Shown here in pieces: positions 16,506-24,931 of a stretch of DNA of 64,000 nucleotides. Origin of the DNA: JAGRKR01 sp041397725 (lineage in GTDB: Bacteria > Pseudomonadota > Alphaproteobacteria > Rhizobiales > Hyphomicrobiaceae); assembly GCA_041397725.1 (NCBI GenBank), contig JAWKVZ010000003.1, positions 310,001 through 374,000 of the forward strand. The letters run 5' to 3'. Both the position numbers and the translations under genes were made by a program. A model generated the notes under the pieces. The model did not search any database and was not told where the DNA came from. It saw only the letters and a program-made list of their open reading frames with translations. How positions within the stretch are numbered: position 1 is the stretch's first letter; each line of letters starts with the position of its first letter.

Positions 16506-17818
16506 GCGATCGCCGCTGTCGGCGGCGGTGCGGGCGCGCGGGCGTAGCTCGGATCGAAAGCGGCCGGAAAATGTTCCGGCCGCACGAGTCGCGGCCCGGC
16601 CGTGCGGCCGATGCTCAGGAGCCGGGCCAGATTGCTCTGCCGTGCGTTCTCCATGGCGCGCGTCTGCTCGAGGCGCCGGGGCGTCAGCACGATGTCGAGC
16701 GTGTCGCGCAGCCAGTCGGTCTCGAGCGTGACGTTGACGCGCGTGAAGGTCAGCAAGCGCTCGCGGAAGAGGCGCAGTCCCTGCATGTTGCCGAGATTGC
16801 CGTCGACATCCATCGGGTCGACGGGCTCCGACATGGCCTGCAGCCAGACCAGAGCGGCCTTCATGCTGTCGTCGATGACGCCGTTTAGCGCGATCTTCGC
16901 CTTCCAGGCATTGAAATGGCGCTTGTAGGCGTGGGGCTGCACCCTGGTGCGATAGTGGCCGGTGCCGAGAGAGTAGAGGAGGAGATTGCGCTCGCCCATC
17001 TCCCAGTCGAAGCCGAAGGGGGAGTAGCTTGCGCTGCCGTCGCGATCGTCGAAGCGCTTCAAGGTCGTCATCAGCAGCAGTTCGAGCGCGGGATTGTTGA
17101 AGGGGCTGGCGCCGCCGTCGAGAAAGAGCCCCATTTGTTGCGGTGAGATGCCGAGCTCGACGGCATCGAGATAGTACGGCGCCGAGGCCGTGGCGCGGGC
17201 GAGCGTGCGCAGGGTGTAGTCACGGTTGGGGAAGAACTCCTCGGGCACCGCACCGGGCGGGGTCGGCCAGTACGGGCTGTTTGGAGTCCAGAACTTCGCC
17301 CGTGGATTGTTGGTCAGGGCCCAGACGCTGCCGGTATCGATGCGCTTGGTGACGATGCCCAGCCCGGTTTGCAGATGGTGCGAGCCGAGGGTTGGGTCCT
17401 GTCCAGCCATGCCGCGCGTGGCGAGATAGCGCTCCATCGCACTGTCGACCGACGCCTTGAAGGCATCGCAGTCGAACTTCGCCTGGCGAAGGCCCCAGGG
17501 ATTGACGAGCGATCGCCAGATGCCGCTCTCGCAGAAAATGCGGGGACACATGTCGACATAGAGTTCGCGGATCTCCGCCACGGAGTGGCCGAGGGCGAGC
17601 AGCGTGGCGATGATGCCGCCGGTCGAGGTGCCGCCGATGAGATCGAAGTAGTCGGAGAGGCGGAAGGCGGCGGGATCGGGGCTGCGTACTTTGAGGATGT
17701 CCTCGACCTGCTGCAGCATGCCGAGCGTGATCAGGCCCCGCACTCCACCGCCGTCGAGGGAGAGAATGCGCTTCGGCTCCTTGGCGAGGAGATGCTCATC
17801 GACGGTGCGCATGCCCAT
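16496..17818 (-). CDS. Patatin-like phospholipase
   Basis: A 440-residue Ser-Asp dyad lipid hydrolase. The oxyanion loop is LSLDGGGVRGL (residues about 19-29), the nucleophile elbow is GTSTGG with Ser65, and the catalytic Asp lies in LFLDGGASPFNNPA. There is no signal peptide. I use the ATG at 17818, preceded by GGGAGAAC; the longer in-frame extension lacks a good ribosome site. No nucleotidyltransferase or other immune-system partner is adjacent, so it is best read as a stand-alone acylhydrolase. The 3' end overlaps the convergent dehydrogenase by 10 bases. Confidence 0.9.
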   Translation of the reverse strand: MGMRTVDEHLLAKEPKRILSLDGGGVRGLITLGMLQQVEDILKVRSPDPAAFRLSDYFDLIGGTSTGGIIATLLALGHSVAEIRELYVDMCPRIFCESGIWRSLVNPWGLRQAKFDCDAFKASVDSAMERYLATRGMAGQDPTLGSHHLQTGLGIVTKRIDTGSVWALTNNPRAKFWTPNSPYWPTPPGAVPEEFFPNRDYTLRTLARATASAPYYLDAVELGISPQQMGLFLDGGASPFNNPALELLLMTTLKRFDDRDGSASYSPFGFDWEMGERNLLLYSLGTGHYRTRVQPHAYKRHFNAWKAKIALNGVIDDSMKAALVWLQAMSEPVDPMDVDGNLGNMQGLRLFRERLLTFTRVNVTLETDWLRDTLDIVLTPRRLEQTRAMENARQSNLARLLSIGRTAGPRLVRPEHFPAAFDPSYARAPAPPPTAAIAQP

Positions 17819-17923
17819 GGTGTTCTCCCGTTCTGGCCGCACGCTACGCCATCGCAGACTCCCGCATTCGATGGGGGCGGGCAAGTCTCCACGGCGATCG
17901 TTCACACTGTCGATCGCTCGTGG

Positions 17924-18838
17924 TCAGGTTGAGGCTGCGGGATCGAAAAACCTCAGGAACCATTCGAGCGTCTCAGCAGGCGCCTCCTCCGGGACGTAGT
18001 GCCCGCAGGCCAGCGCACCACCGAGGCACTCCCCCGCCGCGAACCCGCGCCAGATGGCCAGCACGTCCCCGTGCACGGTGCCCGTATGGCTGCGCGCGCC
18101 CCAGATCGCCAGCAGCGGACAGGTGACGCGCTTTCCCGCCGCGTAGTCCTCCTTGTCCATGTCGAGGTCGCTGGTCACGCAGGCGCGGTAGTCCTCGCAG
18201 GAGCCGCGGATCGTCTTCCAGGTGAAGCAGCGCACATACTCGGCGAACGCCTCCTTGTCGAACGGGGCGAGCCCGATGCCCGGCTTCGACAGTTTGCGCT
18301 CCATGAAATAGTCCGCCGGCACGCTCGCCATCATGCGCTCGGGCAGGTCGTAGGGTTGCGCCATGAACAGCCAGTGCCAGGATTTGAGCGCCCAGTCCTT
18401 GGAGGCGTTCTCCCAGATGTGCAGGTTCGGCAGGATGTCCACGACGGCGGCCCGGATGACGGTCGAGGGATGATCGAGGCACATGCGGTGCGCCGTACGG
18501 GCGCCGCGGTCGTGACCGGCGACTTGGAAGCGCTCGTAGCCGAGGGTGCGCATGACGTGGATCTGGTCGAGGGCCATGGCCCGGAACGAGTAGTTGATGT
18601 GCCGCTCGCCCCCGTCCTCGGGACCGACACTGTCGCCGTAGCCCCTAAGGTCGGCGGCGACGACGTGGAAGCGATCGACGAGGCCGGGCACGATCTTGTG
18701 CCAGGCGACGTGCGTCATGGGATTACCGTGCAGGAGCAGCAGCGGTGGCCCCTTGCCAGCCTGTCGCAGATGGATGGTCGCGGCGCCGAACCCCTCGTCT
18801 GGCACCTCGATATCAAGCGTCTCGAACCCTTCGAACAT
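17924..18838 (-). CDS. Haloacetate/fluoroacetate dehalogenase-like alpha/beta hydrolase
   Basis: A 304-residue alpha/beta hydrolase that lines up position for position with characterised fluoroacetate dehalogenases as I remember them: nucleophile Asp110 in AGHDRGART, Arg111 and Arg114, Asp134, the halide pocket His155-Trp156 (LKSWHW), Tyr217 in CEDYRAC (Tyr219 in the reference) and His280 in ACGHYVPEE. HGNPMTHVAWH forms the oxyanion region. The Trp recalled at position 185 of the reference is Lys here, so substrate range may differ. These enzymes hydrolyse halogenated acetates to glycolate plus halide. The start at 18838 has GGAGGGAG just upstream. Confidence 0.8.
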   Translation of the reverse strand: MFEGFETLDIEVPDEGFGAATIHLRQAGKGPPLLLLHGNPMTHVAWHKIVPGLVDRFHVVAADLRGYGDSVGPEDGGERHINYSFRAMALDQIHVMRTLGYERFQVAGHDRGARTAHRMCLDHPSTVIRAAVVDILPNLHIWENASKDWALKSWHWLFMAQPYDLPERMMASVPADYFMERKLSKPGIGLAPFDKEAFAEYVRCFTWKTIRGSCEDYRACVTSDLDMDKEDYAAGKRVTCPLLAIWGARSHTGTVHGDVLAIWRGFAAGECLGGALACGHYVPEEAPAETLEWFLRFFDPAAST

Positions 18839-19021
18839 GTCACTCCCTCCCGCATCCTGCCCACACCCCATGGCGCCTCCACGGTCGCAGCCCTCCTGGC
18901 GACTGGCAAGGGGTGCGCATGACGATTGATCCGTGCGAGGCACGTGCTAGCCTGCGGACCGAGCGGGCCTGGACGCACACGAGCAGGGCCCGGCAACGAG
19001 AGCCATAATCACGGAGGACGC

Positions 19022-20632
19022 ATGCCCACGACAGTCGAGGTGATCGCAGAGGCGATGAAGGAGTCGGGCACGCCGTTCATCGTGGGGCATCCCGGCGGTG
19101 AATCCGTCGAGCTGATGGACGCGGCACGCCAGCGCGACATGCGCTTCATCCTGATGAAGCAGGAGACGGCCGGCGCCATGCTGGCGGCCACCTGGGGCGA
19201 GATCACGGGCTCGCCCGGCATCTGCCTGTCGACGCGCGGGCCGGGCGCCACCAACATGGTCAACGGCATCGCCTATGCCGCGCTCGATCGCGCGCCACTC
19301 ATCGCCATCACCGATCAGTACGGGCCGACGACCTATTCGATCGGGCTGCGTCAACGCATCGATCACCTCGCCATCTATGGCCCGCTCGTCAAGTGGGGCA
19401 CGACTGTCAATGCCCGCAGCGTGCGCCAGCAGATGCGGCGCGCGCTGCGCGTGGCGACTGCGCCGGCGCCGGGGCCTGTGCATTTCGACCTGCCGCAGAC
19501 CGAGACGACGCTCCAGGCCGCCGAGCCCGTGGCCGAGGCGCCGCTTCTCGCGAACGTGCTGGCCCCCCCGCCCGACCGCGCCAGCCTCAAGGCCCCGCTC
19601 GACATGCTGGCCAAGGCGCGCAAGCCCATCATCCTCGTCGGCCTCGGCGTGCTTTGGGCGCGGGCGTCGGCGGAGGTGACGGCGCTGGCGGAGCGGCTCG
19701 GCGCGCCGGTTCTCACGACGCCGAAGTGCAAGGGCGCCATCAGTGAGGATCACCCGCTGCGCGCGGGCTGCATCATCGGCGGCATCATCGAGCGCAACCT
19801 CGTCAATCAGGCGGATCTGATCGTCGCCATCGGCCTCGACGCCATCGAGCTGCAGCCGAAGCCGTGGCCCTATACGCTGCCGGTGCTCTCGATTGCGGAG
19901 ACGGCGGCGCTCGACGCCGCGGTGCCGGCGGGCCTCGAACTGGTCGGGCCGCTGAAGGGGGTGCTCGCAGCCATCACCGAGCATGCCAGCGACGGCACCG
20001 GCTGGGGCGAGAAGGCGGCCAAGAGCTTTCGCGAGCAGGTCGTCGATGCCCTCAATGTGCCGACCAGGGGGCTGTCGCCGCATCGCGCCATGGAGATCGC
20101 ACGGGCGGTGCTGCCGCGTGAGACCATCGCCACGGCGGATGCCGGTGCGAGCCGTCTGCTCGTGGTGCAGAAGTGGCAGTCGTACGCGCCGCGCGAGTTC
20201 CTGACGTCGAGCGGTCTCGGCAGCATGGGCTACGCCATCCCCGGCGCGCTGGCGGCGCGTCTCGCCTATCCGGATCGCCCGGTCGTGGCGTTCACCGGGG
20301 ACGGCGGCTTCATGATGGCGCTCGCCGAGCTGCAGACCGCCAAGCGCGACGACCTGCCGATCATCGTCGTGGTGCTGGACGACGAGGAGATCAGCATGAT
20401 CCGCGTCAAGCAGCAGATCAAGCAGATCCCGATCTATGGCGTCGGCATCGGCGGAGTCGGGTGGGACAAGCTCGCCCAGGGGCTCGGCGCCGACGGCGTC
20501 ATCGTCGATCGGGAGGCCGCGCTCGCGGATGCGCTCGGCGCGGCGCTCAAGAGCGGGCGGACGACCGTCATCGGCGTCAAGATCGACGGCTCCTGCTACG
20601 TCGACCAGTTCAACGCACTGCGCGAGCTCTGA
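19022..20632 (+). CDS. Thiamine-pyrophosphate-dependent enzyme (acetolactate-synthase-like)
   Basis: A 536-residue member of the acetolactate synthase/benzoylformate decarboxylase family with three domains: Pyr (residues 1 to about 165), central, and PP (about 350-536). The catalytic Glu48 (KQETAGA) that activates the cofactor is present. The PP-domain motif begins GDGG (Asp427), but the usual Asn-Asn 24 residues later is Asp453-Asp454 (VVLDDEE). The start is the ATG at 19022, with GGAGG upstream. No small regulatory subunit gene is adjacent, so it is probably a catabolic decarboxylase or lyase and not the branched-chain biosynthetic enzyme. The substrate is unknown. Confidence 0.85.
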   Translation: MPTTVEVIAEAMKESGTPFIVGHPGGESVELMDAARQRDMRFILMKQETAGAMLAATWGEITGSPGICLSTRGPGATNMVNGIAYAALDRAPLIAITDQYGPTTYSIGLRQRIDHLAIYGPLVKWGTTVNARSVRQQMRRALRVATAPAPGPVHFDLPQTETTLQAAEPVAEAPLLANVLAPPPDRASLKAPLDMLAKARKPIILVGLGVLWARASAEVTALAERLGAPVLTTPKCKGAISEDHPLRAGCIIGGIIERNLVNQADLIVAIGLDAIELQPKPWPYTLPVLSIAETAALDAAVPAGLELVGPLKGVLAAITEHASDGTGWGEKAAKSFREQVVDALNVPTRGLSPHRAMEIARAVLPRETIATADAGASRLLVVQKWQSYAPREFLTSSGLGSMGYAIPGALAARLAYPDRPVVAFTGDGGFMMALAELQTAKRDDLPIIVVVLDDEEISMIRVKQQIKQIPIYGVGIGGVGWDKLAQGLGADGVIVDREAALADALGAALKSGRTTVIGVKIDGSCYVDQFNALREL

Positions 20633-20660
20633 TCGGCAGGCATGGCCCGCGCGTCATGGC

Positions 20661-21536
20661 TCACAGATGCTCGGCGAACCAGCCGAGCGTCTCGGCCATG
20701 GTCTGCCGGAAGGCTTCGCCGGCGTAGACGTCGTAGTGACCGAAGCCCGCGAGCGTGACCAGGCGCTTCGGCTCGCCGGCGGCCGCATGGAGCCGCTCGG
20801 ACTGCACCGGCGGCACCACCTGATCCCTGTCGGTCGTGACGAGCAGGAGAGGCGTCGGCGCGAGATGGCCGACGATGAGCTGCGGGCGGAACCCCATGGT
20901 CTCGTCGATGAACTCGGCCGGCACCTCGTTGGCGGCGCCGGTGGCGCCCTTGCGGCTCGCCAGAGACGCCGCCTGCGAGGCGGGATCGAGCCACAGCACG
21001 AGCGAGCGGTCGACCATGCGCGAGTGGCCCGTGTCGAGACGTGTGTGGCGGTCCTCGTCGGCGACGCGCACGACCTCGGCCCATTCCGCCTCGTTGCGCA
21101 CGCTCCTGAACCACTCCGGTCCATCGCCGACGCCGACGACGCTGACGACGCATCTGGCGCGCCGGTCGAAGGTTGCGGTCCAGATGACCGTGGCGCCGCC
21201 GAAGCTCCAGCCGAACAGGCCGATGCGCCCGGGGTCGACGCCCGGCTGTGCGGCGAGGAAGGTCATCGCCGCCTGCGTGTCGGCGACGCGACCGTAGGGA
21301 TCGAGACGGCGAGGCGGACCGTCACTGGTGCCCCAGCCTTTGTAGTCGAAGGTCAGCGCCACATAGCCCGCGGCGGTGAGGGTCCGGGCCGCATCCGGCA
21401 GATAGAGATCGCGCACGCCGGTGTAGCCGTGGCAGAGCACGACGGCGGGGCGCTTCTCTCCGGCCTTGGCGTCGTGCGGGCGGAAAAGGCTGCCGTCGAG
21501 CCGCACGCCCTCGCTGAAGAAGCTCACTGTCTCCAT
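20661..21536 (-). CDS. Alpha/beta hydrolase (dienelactone-hydrolase/acyl-peptidase-like)
   Basis: A 291-residue serine hydrolase. VVLCHGYTGVRD is the oxyanion loop and FGWSFGG carries nucleophile Ser111. TTDRDQVVPP supplies the acid and GFGHYDVY the His. It is cytoplasmic, with no signal peptide. It lies convergent to the TPP enzyme (28 bp between stops) and divergent from the solute-binding protein. The substrate, an ester, lactone or amide, cannot be deduced. Confidence 0.85.
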   Translation of the reverse strand: METVSFFSEGVRLDGSLFRPHDAKAGEKRPAVVLCHGYTGVRDLYLPDAARTLTAAGYVALTFDYKGWGTSDGPPRRLDPYGRVADTQAAMTFLAAQPGVDPGRIGLFGWSFGGATVIWTATFDRRARCVVSVVGVGDGPEWFRSVRNEAEWAEVVRVADEDRHTRLDTGHSRMVDRSLVLWLDPASQAASLASRKGATGAANEVPAEFIDETMGFRPQLIVGHLAPTPLLLVTTDRDQVVPPVQSERLHAAAGEPKRLVTLAGFGHYDVYAGEAFRQTMAETLGWFAEHL

Positions 21537-21628
21537 GTCCTGCTCCCCTCAGAGTCTGCCCACATGCATGTCACGGCCAGCATTGCGCCGAATATGGCAC
21601 CGAACAAGCAAACTCTGGTTGTCGCGGA

Positions 21629-21658
21629 TTGACAGTCGGAACGCGGCCTCCTTAGGCT
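21629..21658 (+). promoter_or_regulatory. Candidate sigma-70 promoter of the solute-binding-protein operon
   Basis: A consensus -35 TTGACA at 21629-21634 and a weaker -10 TAGGCT at 21653-21658, 18 bp apart. It lies about 80 bp upstream of the start codon in the divergent intergenic region. Confidence 0.5.
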
Positions 21659-21737
21659 GTCGATTGACCGGACAAGTGCGTATGCGCGATCGGGTCGACG
21701 TCCACGGGGATGCTTGAAAGGCAAGGAGGCCGTGCCG

Positions 21738-23273
21738 ATGCGGTTTAATTTGGCGAAGTTGTCTGTGGCGGCAGTGCTGGCTGTCGCGAGCGCCATGCCG
21801 GCGATGGCCGGCAAGGCCAAGGACACGTTGATCTGGACGGCGGAGCACGACGTGCCGACCGTCGATCCCTACTACGCCCAGGTCCGCGCGCAGATCGTGC
21901 TCTATCACAACGTCTGCGACTCACTGCTCGATCGCGATCCCAAGACGCTGGCCGTCAAACCGCACCTGGCCAAGAGCTGGAAGTGGATCTCGCCCACCGC
22001 CATGGAGTTCGAGCTGCGTGAGGACGTGAAGTTCCACAACGGCAAGAAGTTCGGCGCCGAGGATGTGGTCTATACCTTCAATCACGTCACCGCGCCCGGC
22101 TCCGGCGTCATTCCGATCCGCAACATCTCGTGGATCAAGAACGCCGAGCAGCTTGGACCCTACAAGGTGCGCGTGCACCTGAAGAAGCCGTTCCCGGCAG
22201 CGCCCGAGTACCTGGCCGGCGTCACCCCGATCCTGCCCAAGGGCCACTACGACAAGGCCCCACCGATGCCCGACGGCAAGCGCAAGGATTACGGCGCCGT
22301 GCCGCTCGTCTGCACCGGTCCCTACAAGGTGCAGAAGATCAATCCGGGCAAGTCGGTGGAACTCGTCGCCAATCCCGACTACTTCGGCGGCAACCGCGGC
22401 AAACCGAGCATCAAGCATATCCTCTACCGTGTGATCCCCGACCGCACGACCCAGCTCGCCGAGCTCCTGGCCGGCGGCGTCGACTGGATCCAGGACATCG
22501 ACAAGGACAAGGTCGATCACATCAAGAAGATGGGCCGCTTCACGGTCATCCAGACGCCGACGCTGCGCGTGCGCTTCATCCGCTTCGAGACCCGCGGTGT
22601 GAAGGGCAAGCACCCGTTCATGGACGTGCGCGTGCGCCGGGCGGTCAATCACGCCATCAACCGTCGCGCCATGGCCGATGCGCTCATCGGCGGTGGCTCC
22701 GAGGTGATCCATGCGGCCTGCCATCCGAGCCAGTTCGGCTGCACGCAGGATGTGCCGAAGTACGACTACGATCCCGCGAAGGCCAAGAAGCTGCTCGCCG
22801 AGGCCGGCTATCCGAACGGCTTCACGACCGACCTGTGGGCGTTCCGCGAGCGCTCCTACTCGGAGGCCCTGGTCGGTGAGCTGGCGCGTGTCGGCATCCG
22901 CGTGAACCTGAAGTTCATGCAATGGCGCGCCGTGCGTCCGCTGATGCACGACGGCACCGCCTACTTCCTCGACAATAGCTGGGGCTCGTTCGGCATCAAC
23001 GACGTGGTGGCGCTGCCCGGCTACTTCTTCGCCGGCGAGGCGGACGACGGGGCGAAGGACCCCGAGGTCGTGAAGCAGATCCAGATCGGCAACACCTCGG
23101 TCGATCCCGAGGTGCGCAAGGCCGCCTACCGCAAGGCGCTCGTGCGCATCGCCGAGGAGGCTCTGTGGGCGCCGATGTTCACCTACGCCAAGTTCTATGC
23201 CTTCACCAAGGACTTGGATTTCCAGGCACAGACGGACGATATGTCCCGTTTCTGGCTGGCGAAGTGGAAGTAG
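21738..23273 (+). CDS. ABC transporter periplasmic solute-binding protein, peptide/nickel family (SBP_bac_5)
   Basis: A 511-residue DppA/OppA-type receptor. The signal peptide is LAKLSVAAVLAVASAMPAMA. The body begins LIWTAEHDVPTVDPYYAQ and has LRVRFIRFETR and VRRAVNHAINRRAMADALI, the usual dipeptide-binding-protein core. I start at the ATG at 21738, with AAGGAGG 10 nt upstream, in place of the TTG 24 bp earlier. Two peptidase genes follow on the same strand. No permease or ATPase gene is present in the cluster, so the receptor must use a transporter encoded elsewhere. Peptides are the likely ligand from the neighbours. Confidence 0.92.
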   Translation: MRFNLAKLSVAAVLAVASAMPAMAGKAKDTLIWTAEHDVPTVDPYYAQVRAQIVLYHNVCDSLLDRDPKTLAVKPHLAKSWKWISPTAMEFELREDVKFHNGKKFGAEDVVYTFNHVTAPGSGVIPIRNISWIKNAEQLGPYKVRVHLKKPFPAAPEYLAGVTPILPKGHYDKAPPMPDGKRKDYGAVPLVCTGPYKVQKINPGKSVELVANPDYFGGNRGKPSIKHILYRVIPDRTTQLAELLAGGVDWIQDIDKDKVDHIKKMGRFTVIQTPTLRVRFIRFETRGVKGKHPFMDVRVRRAVNHAINRRAMADALIGGGSEVIHAACHPSQFGCTQDVPKYDYDPAKAKKLLAEAGYPNGFTTDLWAFRERSYSEALVGELARVGIRVNLKFMQWRAVRPLMHDGTAYFLDNSWGSFGINDVVALPGYFFAGEADDGAKDPEVVKQIQIGNTSVDPEVRKAAYRKALVRIAEEALWAPMFTYAKFYAFTKDLDFQAQTDDMSRFWLAKWK

Positions 23274-23297
23274 GGACCATCCTTTGACGAGGTTCGG

Positions 23298-23328
23298 CGG
23301 CGGCTGCGCAGCAGGCACGGCCGCCGCT
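23298..23328 (+). terminator. Intercistronic stem-loop after the solute-binding-protein gene
   Basis: GCGGCGGC (23298-23305) pairs with GCCGCCGC (23321-23328) around a 15-base loop. There is no T-tract, so it is more likely an attenuator or an mRNA-stabilising hairpin. Such elements often raise receptor expression above that of downstream genes. Confidence 0.4.
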
Positions 23329-23366
23329 CATCACGGGTGTGGCGCGCTGAGGCACGGAGAGCGCTG

Positions 23367-24860
23367 ATGAGCCGGATCGCGATCGGCGGTTTCCTGCACG
23401 AGACGAACAGCTTCGTTCTGCCCATGAGCGACTATGCCGCCTTCCAGGGGGGCGAGAAGCCGAAATTCTCTCGCGGCGACGAGGTCGTCGAGCGGCTGAC
23501 GGGCACCACGTTCCCGATGGCCGGTTTCCTCGAGGCGATGCGCGGGCGGCACGAACTGGTGCCGCTGCTGTGGGCGGCCGCCACCGCCGGCGGCACCGTG
23601 ACGCGCGAAGCCTACGAGCGCATCGCGGCCGAGCTGGTCGCGGCCCTCTCCCGGGCCCTGCCGGTCGATGCCGTCTATCTCGATCTGCATGGCGCCATGG
23701 TGAGCGAGGACTTCGACGACGGGGAAGGGGAACTGCTCCGTCGTGTGCGTGCGGTGGTCGGGCCGGACGTGCCGATCGTGTTCGATCTCGACTATCATGC
23801 CAACGTCAGCCCCGAGATGGTGGCGCTTTCGGACGGCATGGCGGCCTTCCGCACCTACCCCCATGTCGATCGCGCCGAGACGGGAACGCGCGGCGCCCGG
23901 GTGCTCGAGGACGTGCTGCGGCGTGGCCGGCCGACGGCGCGCGCCTATCGCCAGCTTCCTTTCCTGATCCCGCTCATTGGCCAGTGCACGCTGACGGAGC
24001 CCTCCTTGTCGATCGTGGCCGAGACGGTCAGGCGTGAGACGGGCGACATTCTGAGCCTGTGCTATCTCGCGGGCTTTCCCCCCTCCGATACACGCCACTG
24101 CGGACCGACCGTATCGGCCTACGGCTACGACCAGGCGGCCGTCGATGCTGCGGTCGATGCGGTGGAGCGGATGATCCTTGGCGACGAGGGCCAGTTCGTG
24201 CAGTCGCTGCTCGAACCGAGGGAGGCGGTGGCGCGCGCCATGGAGATCGCCAGCCGCAGCACGCGCCCGGTGATCCTCACGGACGTGCAGGACAATCCCG
24301 GTGCCGGCGGCACCAGCGACGTACCGACGCTGGCCGAGGAGCTTTACAAGGCCGGGGCCGAGAGGGCGGCTGTCGGCGTTCTGCTCGACCCGGAAGCGGC
24401 CGCCGCGGCGACGGCGGCGGGGGAGGGGGCGACGCTGACGCTGGCCCTCGCCGGGCGCTCCGGACCGGCCGGGGCCCAGCCGATGCAGGCCACGTTCAAG
24501 GTGGCGCGTCTCGCCGATGGGCGTTTCAAGACGACGGGGCCGTCTGTCGGCGGGCGCGACATCGACATCGGCCCGATGGCGCTGCTCCAGGCCGGCGGCG
24601 TCTCGATCGTCGTGTCGAGCAAGCGCATGCAGGCGTTCGACCAGTCGGTCTTCCGCCATGTCGGCATCGAGCCGGCCGAGCAGGCCATTCTCGGGCTCAA
24701 GAGCACCGTGCATTTCCGCGCCGATTTCGAGCCGCTGGCCGAGACCATCATTCTCGTGCGAGGTCCCGGCGCGAACATCGTCGACGCGACGCTCTACCCC
24801 TACCGGCGCCTGCGCAAGGGTGTGCGGCGGATGCCGGGCGGCAAGCCGTTCGAGGGATAG
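23367..24860 (+). CDS. M81-family (MlrC-like) metallopeptidase
   Basis: A 497-residue protein of the microcystinase C/MlrC family. It opens IAIGGFLHETNSF and carries LDLHGAMV and DLDYHANVSPEM, the metal-ligand motifs, plus TYPHVDRAETG. Family members are zinc enzymes acting on small or unusual peptides and amides. The start is the ATG at 23367, with CGGAGAG upstream. It lies between a peptide-binding receptor and an M28 peptidase, so the three probably import and degrade one class of peptide-like compounds. The exact substrate is unknown. Confidence 0.88.
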   Translation: MSRIAIGGFLHETNSFVLPMSDYAAFQGGEKPKFSRGDEVVERLTGTTFPMAGFLEAMRGRHELVPLLWAAATAGGTVTREAYERIAAELVAALSRALPVDAVYLDLHGAMVSEDFDDGEGELLRRVRAVVGPDVPIVFDLDYHANVSPEMVALSDGMAAFRTYPHVDRAETGTRGARVLEDVLRRGRPTARAYRQLPFLIPLIGQCTLTEPSLSIVAETVRRETGDILSLCYLAGFPPSDTRHCGPTVSAYGYDQAAVDAAVDAVERMILGDEGQFVQSLLEPREAVARAMEIASRSTRPVILTDVQDNPGAGGTSDVPTLAEELYKAGAERAAVGVLLDPEAAAAATAAGEGATLTLALAGRSGPAGAQPMQATFKVARLADGRFKTTGPSVGGRDIDIGPMALLQAGGVSIVVSSKRMQAFDQSVFRHVGIEPAEQAILGLKSTVHFRADFEPLAETIILVRGPGANIVDATLYPYRRLRKGVRRMPGGKPFEG

Positions 24861-24931
24861 CCGGCGCTGCCGGGTGGGAGTCATGAGCTGCCGGCGAGCG
24901 TCCGGCACAGCCGCAGGGAGACCGAGACGTC

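Noticed and set aside
16496..17818. Patatin as an anti-phage (CBASS-type) effector
   Set aside because: No nucleotidyltransferase, ubiquitin-like or other partner genes lie next to it; neighbours are metabolic.
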